Assembly (NCBI RefSeq): GCF_017354985.1
Contig: NZ_CP071501.1
Span: 3,697,001 to 3,761,000 of the forward strand
Length of the DNA stretch: 64,000 nucleotides
Source: Shewanella cyperi
GTDB taxonomy: Bacteria; Pseudomonadota; Gammaproteobacteria; Enterobacterales; Shewanellaceae
Direction of reading: 5' to 3'
Part shown: positions 22,055-31,949 of the stretch, piece after piece
How the letters are laid out: the number at the start of each line of letters is the position of its first letter
Position numbering within the stretch: position 1 is the first letter of the stretch
Notes under the pieces: model-generated
What the model saw: only the letters and a program-made list of their open reading frames with translations
Database searches by the model: none
What the model was told of the DNA's origin: nothing
Program-made: the position numbers and the translations under genes

Positions 22055-22077
22055 AACATGCATTATTTTTACATCAT
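22055..22077 (+). promoter_or_regulatory. Candidate NsrR box upstream of ytfE
   Basis: AACATGCATTA-T-TTTTACATCAT resembles the 11-1-11 NsrR operator of gammaproteobacteria (ATGCATTT-like half followed by its approximate inverse). The left half is good, the right half imperfect. It ends 12 bases before the ytfE ATG. NsrR control of ytfE/dnrN by nitric oxide is well known; here the site is only a visual match. Confidence 0.4.
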
Positions 22078-22089
22078 TAAGGAATACCC

Positions 22090-22791
22090 ATGAACCCCAC
22101 ATCATTACTGGATCGCAGCGTAGGTGAACTGGTGGCAGAAGACTTTCGCCGCGCCCATGTTTTCAGTCAGTTTGGTATCGATTTTTGTTGTGGCGGTGGC
22201 AGGTCTTTGGCCAAGGCCTGTGAGCGTGCCGGGGTTCCCACCGATCGCCTGCTCGACCTGCTGGAAACCATGGCCGCCAGCGGTAAAGCCGACGACACCC
22301 TCAATCAATTACCCCTGGGCGAACTGATTGATTACATCGAAGCCAATCACCATGCCTACGTCAGGGAAAAAGCCCCCCTATTGCTGGAGTACACGGCCAA
22401 AATGGTGCGCGCCCACGGTGAACACTTTGCAGAAATCAAGCCCCTGGCTGCCTGGGTACAGGCATTGATGGATGATCTGGTGCCCCATCTGATGAAGGAA
22501 GAGCAGGTACTGTTCCCGGCCATTCGCGCCATGGCGGCCGGTGAAGCGGTTGAAGGTTGCTTTGGTCATATAGGCAACCCAATCCGCGCCATGCAGCACG
22601 AACACGACGATGCAGGGCAAATACTGGCGAAATTGCGTGAAATAACCGGTAATTATCAGCCACCGGAAAATGCCTGCACCACCTGGCGGGTCTGCTATGC
22701 CACCCTGGCAGAATTTGAGGCAGATTTGCATCGCCACATACATTTGGAAAACAACCTGCTGTTTCCCAAGGTTATGGCCCTGACTTGCTAA
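22090..22791 (+). CDS. ytfE: Iron-sulfur cluster repair di-iron protein (RIC)
   Basis: YtfE/ScdA/DnrN repairs iron-sulfur clusters damaged by nitric oxide or oxidants. The 233 residues comprise an N-terminal ScdA_N domain with FGIDFCCGGGRSL (two adjacent cysteines) and a hemerythrin-like di-iron domain with histidines in NHHAYVRE, RAHGEHF, HLMKEEQVLFP, QHEHDD and HIHLENNLLFP. AAGGAA precedes the ATG. Monocistronic. Confidence 0.94.
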   Translation: MNPTSLLDRSVGELVAEDFRRAHVFSQFGIDFCCGGGRSLAKACERAGVPTDRLLDLLETMAASGKADDTLNQLPLGELIDYIEANHHAYVREKAPLLLEYTAKMVRAHGEHFAEIKPLAAWVQALMDDLVPHLMKEEQVLFPAIRAMAAGEAVEGCFGHIGNPIRAMQHEHDDAGQILAKLREITGNYQPPENACTTWRVCYATLAEFEADLHRHIHLENNLLFPKVMALTC

Positions 22792-22870
22792 GGCTGGCCA
22801 GCGCCGCTTTCCCATGCTATGACTGAGACAAGGGCGGCTAACCACCGCCCCGTCAGTTCGGAGGGAAAGC

Positions 22871-23362
22871 ATGGCGGCACTAGCTCTCAGTGATCTCGAT
22901 AGACTGCGGGAATCTGTCAGGGTGGAGTTCAAACTGGCTGCGGGGCGCAACGGCCTGGGCCAGCTACCTGAGGCCATCTGGGAAAGCTACAGCGCCTTTG
23001 CCAATACCCAGGGGGGAGAAATCATTCTCGGGGTGCGGGAACACGAAGGGCAATTCAGTATCCAAGGCATTGCCCAACCCGAACCTTTGGTGCAACAAAT
23101 CTGGCAGATCCTGGAAGATCGCAGCCGAATAAGCTGCAATCTGTTGGGCCCGAGAGATGTGCAGATTGTGGCCCTGGCCGACAAGAAACTCATCCGTATC
23201 CATGTGCCCGAAGCCACCAAGACTCAGAAGCCCATATTCCTTGGCTGCTCGCCGTTCGGCGGCACCTATTTTCGGGTTGGTGATGCCGATATGCGCGCCA
23301 GTCACCGTCAGGTCAACCGCCTGCTGCGGGAAAGCAAACATCTGACGCCACCGGAAAGCTGA
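22871..23362 (+). CDS. Small stand-alone AlbA_2 (Schlafen-type) domain protein
   Basis: The 163 residues match the AlbA_2 putative DNA-binding domain: an ESVRVEFK element near the N-terminus, then AFANTQGGEIILGVRE, and a later GGTYFRVGDADMRAS. In most relatives this domain forms the N-terminus of a larger regulator carrying an ATP-binding or HTH region; here nothing follows, and the frame ends cleanly. GGAGGGAA precedes the ATG at 22871. The role is unknown; nucleic-acid binding is an inference from the family. Confidence 0.75.
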   Translation: MAALALSDLDRLRESVRVEFKLAAGRNGLGQLPEAIWESYSAFANTQGGEIILGVREHEGQFSIQGIAQPEPLVQQIWQILEDRSRISCNLLGPRDVQIVALADKKLIRIHVPEATKTQKPIFLGCSPFGGTYFRVGDADMRASHRQVNRLLRESKHLTPPES

Positions 23363-23453
23363 CAAGTTCTAATTCGTCGCCCCATTAACAGAGGCTGACA
23401 ACAGTTAACGCCCCCTCAAAGCACCCAATACAACAGGCAGCCGCATTGACGCT

Positions 23454-24164
23454 CTACGTTAACATTGCCTGCAACTGATACAGCTCATGAATGGTCATGG
23501 TGGGCAGCACCGGCGCCGCCAGCGGGCTTGCCTGAGGCAGTTGCAGCCACACGGGCTGGCACCCGGCCATGCGGGCACCGGTCACATCGGCGCTCAGGCT
23601 GTCACCCACGTGCAGCAGTTGTGACGCAGATATCCCCAGCCGCTCGCAGGCCAGCTCAAACATATCCGGAAAGGGCTTCATTCGCACGCCCTGCCCCGCC
23701 TGCAGCACGAATTCCAACGCCTGTCCCAGGCCTATCTGCTCTGGATTGACGTTACCGTTGCTGAGGCCAATCAAAGGCCAGCGCTGGCCCAATCGTTCCA
23801 GCAAGTCCAGCACCTGGTCACTCACCCTGAAATCACTGCGGCAACGTAAAAACTCCGCCATGGCGGCTTCGCTGCCCGATTGGGCTTCCTCTGCGCCATA
23901 TCCCAGCCGTTCCAGTCCCAGGCGCAAACACCGACGCCTCGCCGCGGTGGGATCGTGTGCCAGAGTCGGTTCCACCGCCATCAGCTGCAATCTGAGATGG
24001 CGCCAATTGCTGGCGAGCCAGCTTCGGCTGTTGGGATACTCCTGATGTAAAAAGGCCAGCAGACCGGCTTCGGCCTGGCTGATAATGGGACCGTTATCGT
24101 ACAGGGTATCGTCAAGGTCAAAACTGATGGCGGCAAAGGGCCGCAACCGCTGGAAGACCTGCAT
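23454..24164 (-). CDS. yigB: HAD-family phosphatase (YigB; flavin biosynthesis)
   Basis: YigB dephosphorylates 5-amino-6-(5-phospho-D-ribitylamino)uracil in riboflavin synthesis. The 236 residues have HAD motif I DLDDTLYDN, motif II in LIGLSNGN, motif III lysine near RMKPFPDMF and motif IV GDSLSADVTGARMAG. It overlaps the xerC stop by one base (TAATG), which implies coupling. The dapF-DUF484-xerC-yigB order is a classic gammaproteobacterial operon. Confidence 0.92.
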   Translation of the reverse strand: MQVFQRLRPFAAISFDLDDTLYDNGPIISQAEAGLLAFLHQEYPNSRSWLASNWRHLRLQLMAVEPTLAHDPTAARRRCLRLGLERLGYGAEEAQSGSEAAMAEFLRCRSDFRVSDQVLDLLERLGQRWPLIGLSNGNVNPEQIGLGQALEFVLQAGQGVRMKPFPDMFELACERLGISASQLLHVGDSLSADVTGARMAGCQPVWLQLPQASPLAAPVLPTMTIHELYQLQAMLT

Positions 24165-25042
24165 TATCGTTCCTTTTTGCGCGCCCGCGGGTGGGCGCCG
24201 TCGTACACCTTGGCCAGATGCTGAAAATCCAGGCTGGTATAGATTTGGGTTGTCGCCAGGTTTGCATGGCCCAGCAACTCCTGCACCGCCCGCAAATCAC
24301 CGCTGGACTCCAACATGTGGGTGGCAAAGGAATGTCTCAGTTTGTGGGGATGCACATGCACAGCCATGCCCTGGATTTTGGCCCATTTATCGATACGCGC
24401 CTGGATGCTGCGATGGGACAGGCGCCTGCCCCTTGCGGTGACGAACAGGGCATCATCCTCGCAGGGCAAGCCCCGGCGAACATCGAGCCAACGGCTAAGG
24501 GCCGCAATAGCCACCGAACCCACGGGCAAAATCCGCTCCTTATTGCCCTTACCCAGCACTCGCACCTGCTGTTCCTTAAGGTTAAGCGCGTGACAGTCCA
24601 GGCCCGCCAACTCGGCAAGACGTAAGCCGGAGGAGTAGAACAGTTCCATGATGGCGCCATCGCGAATATCCAGCGGATCATCACCGTCGATGTCGAGCAG
24701 GTGGCTTATGGCATCCGGATCCAGATTTTTCGGTAACGGCTTATTTTGCTTGGGGGCGCTGAGGCCCACAGCGGGGTTGACCTCAATCACCCCCTGGCGC
24801 AACAGAAACTGACCGAATTGCTTGAGTGCCGACAGGCACAGCGCCAGGGAACGGGGGCTCAATCCCTGACGATGCAGCTTGGCCATAACCGCAGCCAAAT
24901 CCCTGTGCTCCAGGGTCAGCCAGTCCTTGGTGACCATGGCCTTGACCCGATTCAGTTCATACAGGTAGTTGCGAACCGTCTTGTCTGACAGGCGTCGCTC
25001 GCTCGTCAGGTAACGTTCGAAGCGCTGCAGCCAATCGTTCAT
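24164..25042 (-). CDS. xerC: Site-specific tyrosine recombinase XerC
   Basis: With XerD it resolves chromosome dimers at dif. The 292-residue protein has an N-terminal SAM-like core-binding domain and a catalytic domain with the expected Arg in [23 protein letters not shown] (His/Arg), [13 protein letters not shown] and the tyrosine nucleophile in that last segment (IYTSLDF). It follows the DUF484 gene closely (six bases) and precedes yigB. Confidence 0.96.
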   Translation of the reverse strand: MNDWLQRFERYLTSERRLSDKTVRNYLYELNRVKAMVTKDWLTLEHRDLAAVMAKLHRQGLSPRSLALCLSALKQFGQFLLRQGVIEVNPAVGLSAPKQNKPLPKNLDPDAISHLLDIDGDDPLDIRDGAIMELFYSSGLRLAELAGLDCHALNLKEQQVRVLGKGNKERILPVGSVAIAALSRWLDVRRGLPCEDDALFVTARGRRLSHRSIQARIDKWAKIQGMAVHVHPHKLRHSFATHMLESSGDLRAVQELLGHANLATTQIYTSLDFQHLAKVYDGAHPRARKKER

Positions 25043-25048
25043 TTGGCC

Positions 25049-25684
25049 TCAGAGCTTGGGTAACAGATGATCGAGCAGACGCCTGAGCTGGTCCAGCAGC
25101 AGGTTATCCATCTCGGGGTGGAAGTGGGCCGGATCCTGGCTGGCGATGGCAAAAACCACCTGACCACAGTCTTCCGACAAGCGGGTCAGGGCCACAGACC
25201 CCACATCAGCACCGAACAGACGGCGGGCCTCCTGTTGGGTGAGGCGACCGAAATAATGCCCCTTGGCGAGGCGGTTACTCCAAATGGCCGACAGCTCGCT
25301 GTCAATATCGTGGACAGTGATCAGCCGTACATGACTGAAGCCAAATTGCTGCTTGAGCCCCTCGGACAGGCATTGGCGCACCTCGCCCAAGTCCTCGCAT
25401 TCCAACAAGCGGAACGACAGCTCGTTATTGAAGCGGAAGATGCTTTCATTACGGCTGGCCATCGTCATCAGGGCGGTAATTTCTTCTTCCAGTTGCTGTA
25501 CCCGGCTGCGGAGCAATTCCTGGCGCCGTTCCACCAGTGACACAGTGCCCCGTTCACCGTGGGGCATCCGCATGGCCAACAACAACTCGGGATAGCGACA
25601 GAAAAAATCAGGATTATCCAGCAGGTATTCGCGGATGATCTGTTCGTCAAAGGGTTCAGTCATCAGGGGTTTCACATCTTTCAT
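25049..25684 (-). CDS. DUF484 family protein
   Basis: DUF484 proteins are GAF-like proteins of unknown function encoded between dapF and xerC. From the ATG at 25684 the product is 211 residues, with the family N-terminus ([20 protein letters not shown]) and a coiled-coil stretch at about 60-90. The start overlaps the dapF stop (ATGA), a clear coupling signal, so I prefer it to the longer frame from 25756 and to the in-frame ATG at 25663. Confidence 0.9.
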   Translation of the reverse strand: MKDVKPLMTEPFDEQIIREYLLDNPDFFCRYPELLLAMRMPHGERGTVSLVERRQELLRSRVQQLEEEITALMTMASRNESIFRFNNELSFRLLECEDLGEVRQCLSEGLKQQFGFSHVRLITVHDIDSELSAIWSNRLAKGHYFGRLTQQEARRLFGADVGSVALTRLSEDCGQVVFAIASQDPAHFHPEMDNLLLDQLRRLLDHLLPKL

Positions 25685-26508
25685 AGCGGGATCTGTCCAT
25701 CGTACACGTGCTGGGCGGGACCGGTCATCCACAGGGGCTTGCCCTCGCCTTCCCAATTGATGGTCAGGGTACCGCCGGGCAGGTCTACCCGCACCTGGGT
25801 TCCCAGTTTTTCCTGCAATTGCCCCACCACCACGGCGGCACAGGCGCCGCTGCCGCAGGCCAAGGTCTCCGCCGCGCCGCGCTCGTAGACCCGCAGGCGT
25901 ATATGTTCCGGGCTCAACACCTGCATAAAGCCCACATTGACGCCCTTGGGGAAGCGTTCATGGCGGGTCAGCAAGGAGCCCACCTCGCCCACAGGAGCTG
26001 TGTCCACATCGTCCACTTGCAGCACACAGTGGGGGTTGCCCATGGAAACGACCCCGCACAAAAAGGTCTGGGTCGGCGTCGGAATCAGATAGGTCTTCTC
26101 GGCCTTTTTGGCCTTAAAGGGGATCTGGGCCGGATCCAGTACAGGCACGCCCATATTGACCGTCACCTGACCATCACGTTCCAACCTCAGGGTCATCTTG
26201 CCGCTGCTGGTGCTGACCCGGATCTTGTGTTTGTTGGTCAGGCCCTTGTTACGTACAAAGCGGGCAAAACAGCGGGCGCCATTGCCACACTGCTCAACCT
26301 CACTGCCATCGGCATTGAAGATGCGATAGTGGAAGTCCAGGTCCGGATCGTAAGGCGGTTCCACCAGGAGCAATTGGTCGAAACCAATCCCAAAATTGCG
26401 ATCGGCAAGGCGACGGATCTGCTCCGGGGAAAAATACACGTTCTGGGTCACGCCATCGACCACCATGAAATCATTGCCCAGGCCGTGCATCTTAGTGAAA
26501 TGGATCAA
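25681..26508 (-). CDS. dapF: Diaminopimelate epimerase
   Basis: It converts LL- to meso-diaminopimelate for lysine and peptidoglycan synthesis. The 275-residue protein has both catalytic cysteine motifs, [13 protein letters not shown] and [10 protein letters not shown], in the two pseudo-symmetric halves. It lies 63 bases after lysA, which uses its product. Confidence 0.97.
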   Translation of the reverse strand: MIHFTKMHGLGNDFMVVDGVTQNVYFSPEQIRRLADRNFGIGFDQLLLVEPPYDPDLDFHYRIFNADGSEVEQCGNGARCFARFVRNKGLTNKHKIRVSTSSGKMTLRLERDGQVTVNMGVPVLDPAQIPFKAKKAEKTYLIPTPTQTFLCGVVSMGNPHCVLQVDDVDTAPVGEVGSLLTRHERFPKGVNVGFMQVLSPEHIRLRVYERGAAETLACGSGACAAVVVGQLQEKLGTQVRVDLPGGTLTINWEGEGKPLWMTGPAQHVYDGQIPL

Positions 26509-26571
26509 GATAGCTTCCCTTTACCATGACACCCGCCTTGGCGGGTATCCAAACTCGTGAATAGCGTCAGT

Positions 26572-27816
26572 TTACGGCAGGATCTGCTCACCATGCCAGA
26601 GCTGCGTCAGTTTTTCCCTTTCCCTGACAACACTGGCTGTTGCACCATCCACCATGATTTCCGCCGCCCTGGGGCGGGTGTTGTAGTTGGATGACATAGC
26701 AAAGCCGTAGGCACCGGCGGAACGCACCGCCAACAGATCGCCGGACACCACGTTCAACTGACGGTCTTTACCAAGGAAATCCCCTGTCTCACATACAGGT
26801 CCCACCACGTCACAAAGGCATGAGTCACCTTCATGGGGGGTCACGGGAATGATGTTTTGCCAGGCGCTGTATAGCGAAGGACGGATAAGATCGTTCATGG
26901 CACCGTCGACTATCACAAAGCGTTTGTCGCCATTGTCCTTCAGGAACAGCACTTCGGTCACAAAGATACCGGCATTGGCGGCGATGGCACGACCGGGTTC
27001 AAAGATCAGTTTCAACGGCCGCCCGGCAACTTTCTGCAGCAGAGCCTCGGCATACTTGTCCGGATGCGGTGGTGTCTCATCGTTATAGGTCACGCCCAGG
27101 CCGCCACCCACGTCCAGGTGTTCAATCACGATACCGTTTTCGGCAAGGCGATCGATCAGCGCCAGCATACGATCCGTGGCATCCAGGAAGGGCCGCAGCT
27201 CGGTCAGCTGCGAACCTATGTGGCAATCCACACCCTTCACCTGCAGATTGGGCAGGCTTGCGGCACGCAGAAACAGGGCTTCGGCCTCGTCCATCGGGAT
27301 ACCGAATTTATTTTCCTTGAGACCGGTGGAGATATAAGGATGGGTGCCTGCGTCCACATCGGGGTTGATCCGCAGCGAAATCGGCGCCACCTTGCCCAAA
27401 CGGCCGGCCACGTCATTGAGCAGTTCAAGCTCGGCAGCGGACTCCACGTTAAAGCAGTGAATGCCCACTTCCAACGCCATTTCCAGTTCATCAACCTTCT
27501 TGCCCACGCCGGAAAATACCACCTTGTCAGGATCGCCGCCCGCGGCCATCACCCTGGCAAGCTCACCACCTGAGACTATGTCGAAGCCACTGCCCAGACG
27601 GGCCAACACATTCAGCACCGCCAGGTTGGAATTGGCTTTCACTGCATAACAGATAAGGTGCGGATGGGACGCCACCGCCTGATCAAAGGCATGCCAATGG
27701 CGCTCCAGTGTCGCCCGGGAATAAATGTACAGCGGCGTGCCATGCTGACGGGCCAATTTGGCCACCTCGCAGTCTTCCGCATACAGGGTGTCGCCTCGAT
27801 AATTAAAGTGGTCCAA
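26572..27816 (-). CDS. lysA: Diaminopimelate decarboxylase
   Basis: This PLP enzyme decarboxylates meso-diaminopimelate to lysine. The 414 residues show the PLP lysine in CYAVKANSN, the glycine-rich phosphate site DVGGGLG, the EPGRAI motif and the catalytic cysteine motif GPVCETGDF. It is downstream of lptM and upstream of dapF. Confidence 0.97.
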   Translation of the reverse strand: MDHFNYRGDTLYAEDCEVAKLARQHGTPLYIYSRATLERHWHAFDQAVASHPHLICYAVKANSNLAVLNVLARLGSGFDIVSGGELARVMAAGGDPDKVVFSGVGKKVDELEMALEVGIHCFNVESAAELELLNDVAGRLGKVAPISLRINPDVDAGTHPYISTGLKENKFGIPMDEAEALFLRAASLPNLQVKGVDCHIGSQLTELRPFLDATDRMLALIDRLAENGIVIEHLDVGGGLGVTYNDETPPHPDKYAEALLQKVAGRPLKLIFEPGRAIAANAGIFVTEVLFLKDNGDKRFVIVDGAMNDLIRPSLYSAWQNIIPVTPHEGDSCLCDVVGPVCETGDFLGKDRQLNVVSGDLLAVRSAGAYGFAMSSNYNTRPRAAEIMVDGATASVVREREKLTQLWHGEQILP

Positions 27817-27827
27817 GACAGTATTCC

Positions 27828-27965
27828 TTATTGTTTTGCTTTGTCTTTGTCTGTTTGTTCTTGGGTCTGATTGTCCGCCGCCGGCGGCGTTTTATACAAA
27901 GGGCCTTTCTGACCACAACCCACGACCAGCAGGCTAACAAGCAACAGGGATAATTGCAGTTTCAT
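27828..27965 (-). CDS. lptM: Small lipoprotein LptM (YifL)
   Basis: A 45-residue lipoprotein: MKLQLSLLLVSLLVVGC forms the signal with a lipobox ending at Cys17, followed by the conserved GQKGPLY element of LptM and a charged Lys/Gln-rich tail. LptM assists maturation of the LptDE lipopolysaccharide translocon in E. coli. It is 11 bases before lysA, the usual position (the gene is annotated between cyaY and lysA/dapF in many gammaproteobacteria). Confidence 0.92.
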   Translation of the reverse strand: MKLQLSLLLVSLLVVGCGQKGPLYKTPPAADNQTQEQTDKDKAKQ

Positions 27966-28044
27966 TTTTCTCAACGTCTGTGCACTGGATGGCTAATGGA
28001 CTTATAATCGCATCCATACCAATGAAAGCAAAGGACAGAAATAG

Positions 28045-28377
28045 ATGTCGATGACAGACTCCGAGTTTCACCAAAAAGCAGACGAGATGTTCCACATCAT
28101 AGAAAACGCCATCGAGGACGCCATAGACAGTCAGGGTGCCGATGTTGATGTGGACGCCAGCCATGGCGCGCTGCAGTTGGAATTCGACGATGGTTCAGTG
28201 ATAGTCATCAATAAACAGGAGCCGCTGCATGAGATCTGGATGGCGACCCGTTTCGGTGGCTTCCATTTCGCCTGCATTGACGGTGACTGGATTGACCAGC
28301 GCAATGGTGGCCTGGAGTTCATGTCGTTTGTACGTGAATCCATCAAGCGTCAGAGCGGTATCAACGTCAGCTGGTAA
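28045..28377 (+). CDS. cyaY: Frataxin-like iron donor CyaY
   Basis: CyaY binds iron and modulates IscS-driven iron-sulfur cluster assembly. The 110-residue protein has the acidic first helix ([19 protein letters not shown]) and the strands [18 protein letters not shown] and [14 protein letters not shown] typical of frataxins. An internal ATG two codons later is an alternative. It is divergent from lptM and convergent with cyaA. Confidence 0.95.
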   Translation: MSMTDSEFHQKADEMFHIIENAIEDAIDSQGADVDVDASHGALQLEFDDGSVIVINKQEPLHEIWMATRFGGFHFACIDGDWIDQRNGGLEFMSFVRESIKRQSGINVSW

Positions 28378-28388
28378 GCCTGAGGGGG

Positions 28389-30827
28389 CTATAGCTCAGC
28401 CCCCATTTCTTCCCGCTGCACCCCCATGGCATTGGCAAAGGGCAGCACCCTGAGCTCACCTTCACTGCGTTCCAGCAGGAAAAACTGCGGCAAATTGAAC
28501 CGCCGTTTGACCTCAAACAAACCGTCAAATACGTGCTGGCAACTCACTTTACTGACCAGTTCCTCAATGTGACTGCCGTGCTGGATAAAATGACTCAGCT
28601 CATTGTCGGCATTCAGAATAAACACATCCAGACCCTCTTCCCGTGGACGCAGAAAGTACTGAATAACTTCTGCTGCCGCATATTGCTGGATAACTTCTGG
28701 GGCACTGGAAAAAGGGTCGTCGCCCATATCCGGCCTTGGCAATTCCAGCAACTCGGTATGAAACACTTGTTGATACAGGGATTTGGCGTCGCTGAGGTCC
28801 TGGTACTTGAGTCCCATGGTATTGAAAAACAGCCCAAATCTGCGTTTCCCAACCTGCAGTGGTTGCATCAAAGTGCTGGAAGATTTCACCTGGGCACCTA
28901 TCGCCAGCAAACGTTTCAGCAGGGTAGACAAGGCAATTTCCAGTTGCACCGACAGTTTGGCAGCACAACTGATCACCTCCACTACCACATCCTCATCGGC
29001 ACGACGCAGTCCCGGCATCACAAAGGTCAGGGCTTCCAGCAAGGCTTCTTCCCCGTTGAATTGGCAGCATTGCCATTCGCCCCAGGAATTGAGCAACAAA
29101 AGGTCAATCGAGCCCAGGATATTCCGCTGCTTGCGCCCCAGAGAAAACAGATTGGCATGGGTCACATCGACCATCACTTCCTGGCCTTCCCAGGCGATGC
29201 TTGGATCCTGTTCAATGTTCAGCAGCACAATAGCCTTACGGTAATGCCAGGGATGACAAAGATCCTGCTTTGATACCTTGGGACTGCGACCTGCCACCCA
29301 AGGCAAGATGCGCTCGGTCAGTTGCCTGACGTCTTTGGCGGACAGGGGCAATTCCCCCATCAAGGTCCAACGGCTGCGACCGTCACACACACCATTGATG
29401 CAGGCCCAGGCGATGAGCCTGGCCAGTGAATCCGATTGGAACAGCAGGGTAGCAGGGTCCGCGCCCTCCGGCTTACGATAGAGGGAGAAAGCCCCATCTG
29501 AATCGCGGCGTAACAGCAATTCAGGTTCCAACACGCTTTGGCTCCAGAGGCGGTTGAACTTGATGATTTGCCGCTTATCTTCGCGAAAAAAAGTATGCAA
29601 CTTGCGGGTCAGCATACCCAGTTCTTCGATGCGCAATCCCTCCCGCAGCCCATGGGCCGAGGCAAAATGCAACAGGGTCTGATAGCTGGCCAGCAGCAAT
29701 TCGTTCAGTTGGGCGTTAAACCATTGCAACTGGCCGCTATGCCAATGTTCACAGTCATCCAGTGTCTGTATCAGGCTTTCAGGCCAAGCCCAATCCCCCA
29801 CCAATTTCTTGAGCTTGTGCCAACGCCAATCCCTTGCCTGTGATTCCCAGGAAAGACGCACCCCGCATTTGAGATAAAAACAACGGCGGACGATTTCCAG
29901 ACGGTGCCAATCTTCCTTTTGCAGCAAATACTGCTCTACCGCCTCATAAAGCAAAAAATAAGGGTCGTTGGCGGTGGAAAAATCCCCTTCGCAGGTGTGC
30001 TGCCATACTTTGTCGGTCAACAGCACTGTCTTTGGATAGCTGACGGCATAGGTCTCCAGCAGCATCACCTTGAGCAAGGCCTTGTGGGGATTGGCCAGGC
30101 CCTTGTACAACTGCCACAGGGACGCACTGAAATATTCGCTCGCAGGTAAATTGTGCTCGTCCCCAAGACTCAGACATTCAGGAAACTTGGACGCCAGCGG
30201 CCACCAGGCCAAGGGCCTGCCCGCCAGACGGATCTGGCTGCGATAGAACTCTTCCAGTAACAGCCAGTGCTGGGCACTGCCGCTGTGTTCCGTCGCCAGA
30301 CGCTGACCATGGGGCTTTCCGGCGGAAAACTGTTGCGGATGCACCAGATAGAAGTTGACCTCAAAGCCATAGCCCTCGTACCAAAGGTGCAACTTGTGCA
30401 GCTTATCTTTGAGCATGGACAACTCAGAACCTTGCATCGCCGCATCATGGATAACCCAGATATCAAGGTCACTGCGGGGATTTTGCCCCAGGGTGCCGGT
30501 GCTGCCCATGGCATAAACCCCCTCGATGGCTGCAGGCAACTCGGGAACCAATTTGGGTAAGGTCAGTGACAGTGTCTTTGCGGCCTGCTGCATTTCTTCA
30601 GTCAAGGCAAAATCAGCAATACCACAGGGGGTTTCATGACCGTTATACCCCGGCAATCTGGGGCCGTGAAAATGCAGCAGCAGGGAGATACTGTGAAACA
30701 AATGGCGTTGCAACGGCGTCAGCAAGGCCAGAGCCCTTGCCTGTCGCACGCAATTCAGCCGCTCTGACAGTTCAATGGGAGCATGATGGGAGACCTGTGA
30801 GCGCAGCATCCGATATAGCCAAGCCAT
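28389..30827 (-). CDS. cyaA: Class I adenylate cyclase
   Basis: It makes cAMP, the ligand of CRP, in the cytoplasm. The 812 residues follow the class I layout: an N-terminal catalytic half with the nucleotidyltransferase motif MGSTGTLGQNPRSDLDIW (the two acidic residues bind metal) and a C-terminal regulatory half related to the PTS-controlled region. The N-terminus (LLLHFHGPRLPGY) aligns with that of E. coli CyaA. It is convergent with cyaY and divergent from hemC, a conserved arrangement. Confidence 0.96.
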   Translation of the reverse strand: MAWLYRMLRSQVSHHAPIELSERLNCVRQARALALLTPLQRHLFHSISLLLHFHGPRLPGYNGHETPCGIADFALTEEMQQAAKTLSLTLPKLVPELPAAIEGVYAMGSTGTLGQNPRSDLDIWVIHDAAMQGSELSMLKDKLHKLHLWYEGYGFEVNFYLVHPQQFSAGKPHGQRLATEHSGSAQHWLLLEEFYRSQIRLAGRPLAWWPLASKFPECLSLGDEHNLPASEYFSASLWQLYKGLANPHKALLKVMLLETYAVSYPKTVLLTDKVWQHTCEGDFSTANDPYFLLYEAVEQYLLQKEDWHRLEIVRRCFYLKCGVRLSWESQARDWRWHKLKKLVGDWAWPESLIQTLDDCEHWHSGQLQWFNAQLNELLLASYQTLLHFASAHGLREGLRIEELGMLTRKLHTFFREDKRQIIKFNRLWSQSVLEPELLLRRDSDGAFSLYRKPEGADPATLLFQSDSLARLIAWACINGVCDGRSRWTLMGELPLSAKDVRQLTERILPWVAGRSPKVSKQDLCHPWHYRKAIVLLNIEQDPSIAWEGQEVMVDVTHANLFSLGRKQRNILGSIDLLLLNSWGEWQCCQFNGEEALLEALTFVMPGLRRADEDVVVEVISCAAKLSVQLEIALSTLLKRLLAIGAQVKSSSTLMQPLQVGKRRFGLFFNTMGLKYQDLSDAKSLYQQVFHTELLELPRPDMGDDPFSSAPEVIQQYAAAEVIQYFLRPREEGLDVFILNADNELSHFIQHGSHIEELVSKVSCQHVFDGLFEVKRRFNLPQFFLLERSEGELRVLPFANAMGVQREEMGAEL

Positions 30828-30879
30828 TCCATGGAAACAATGTGTTACATCCTAGCCACTCCCGAACGACATAGCAAAT

Positions 30880-30901
30880 AAATGAGACCTGCGTCACATT
30901 C
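30880..30901. promoter_or_regulatory. Candidate CRP site between cyaA and hemC
   Basis: TGAGA-CCTGCG-TCACA at 30883-30898 differs from the CRP consensus TGTGA-N6-TCACA at one core position and has A/T flanks. It lies about 55 bases upstream of the cyaA ATG. In enterobacteria CRP represses cyaA, so negative feedback is plausible. A second, poorer half-site (TGTGA) occurs near 30950. Confidence 0.5.
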
Positions 30902-31016
30902 TTAAAAATAGCTTAAGCGGACCTAGTTCAAAGATCCTGCAGGCATTTGTGACATTCGCCACCGGCCAATGTTAGCATTGGCGCAATTTATCCAGACCAG
31001 ATATGGAATCTACGGC

Positions 31017-31949
31017 ATGTCGCAAAACCTCATTCGCATCGCAACCCGTAAAAGCCCTTTGGCCATGTGGCAGGCTGAATTTGTTAAGGCAGAACTGGAA
31101 CGCATTCATCCCGGCTTAGTGGTCGAATTGTTGCCCATGAGCACCAAGGGCGATGTGATCCTGGATACCCCGCTGGCCAAGGTCGGTGGCAAAGGGTTGT
31201 TCGTCAAGGAGCTGGAAGTCGCCATGCTGGAAGACAAGGCTGACATCGCCGTGCACTCCATGAAAGACGTGCCCGTCGATTTCCCTGAAGGCTTGGGACT
31301 GGAAGTGATTTGTGAACGCGAAGATCCCCGTGATGCCTTCGTGTCCAACAGCTATTCCAACCTGGAGCAACTGCCCCATGGCGCTGTGGTGGGTACATCC
31401 AGCCTGCGTCGCCAGTGTCAATTGCGCGCCCGTCGTCCGGATCTGCAAATCAAGGATCTGCGCGGCAACGTAGGCACCCGCCTGGCCAAACTGGACTCAG
31501 GTGAGTATGACGCCATCATTTTGGCCGCAGCGGGCTTGATCCGCCTCGGTCTGTCAGAGCGTATCGCCTCTTTCATTTCCGCCGAAGAATCTCTGCCGGC
31601 CAATGGCCAGGGAGCGGTAGGTATTGAATGTCGCACCGACGATGCCCGGGTTAAGGCCCTGCTGGCACCGCTGGAGCACAAAACAACCCGCCTGCGGGTG
31701 CTGGCCGAACGGGCCATGAACACCCGCCTTGAGGGTGGTTGTCAGGTTCCCATTGGTGCCTTTGCCGAAATTGATGCCGGCCAGCTGACATTGCGCGGCC
31801 TGGTGGGCAATCCCGATGGTTCTGAAATTATCACCGGCGTAATCCAAGGCGCAGCGGACGATGCGGTTAGCCTGGGTCAGCAACTGGCAGACGAGCTGCT
31901 TGGCAAAGGCGCCAAAGCCATACTGGATGCCGTATACGCCAAGGCTTGA
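31017..31949 (+). CDS. hemC: Porphobilinogen deaminase (hydroxymethylbilane synthase)
   Basis: It polymerises four porphobilinogens into hydroxymethylbilane in heme synthesis. From the ATG at 31017 the product is 310 residues, the family length. Features are [10 protein letters not shown] at the N-terminus, [23 protein letters not shown] and the cofactor-carrying cysteine in EGGCQVPIG. The frame is open to 30969, but that start adds 16 unrelated residues. The end overlaps hemD. Confidence 0.96.
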   Translation: MSQNLIRIATRKSPLAMWQAEFVKAELERIHPGLVVELLPMSTKGDVILDTPLAKVGGKGLFVKELEVAMLEDKADIAVHSMKDVPVDFPEGLGLEVICEREDPRDAFVSNSYSNLEQLPHGAVVGTSSLRRQCQLRARRPDLQIKDLRGNVGTRLAKLDSGEYDAIILAAAGLIRLGLSERIASFISAEESLPANGQGAVGIECRTDDARVKALLAPLEHKTTRLRVLAERAMNTRLEGGCQVPIGAFAEIDAGQLTLRGLVGNPDGSEIITGVIQGAADDAVSLGQQLADELLGKGAKAILDAVYAKA

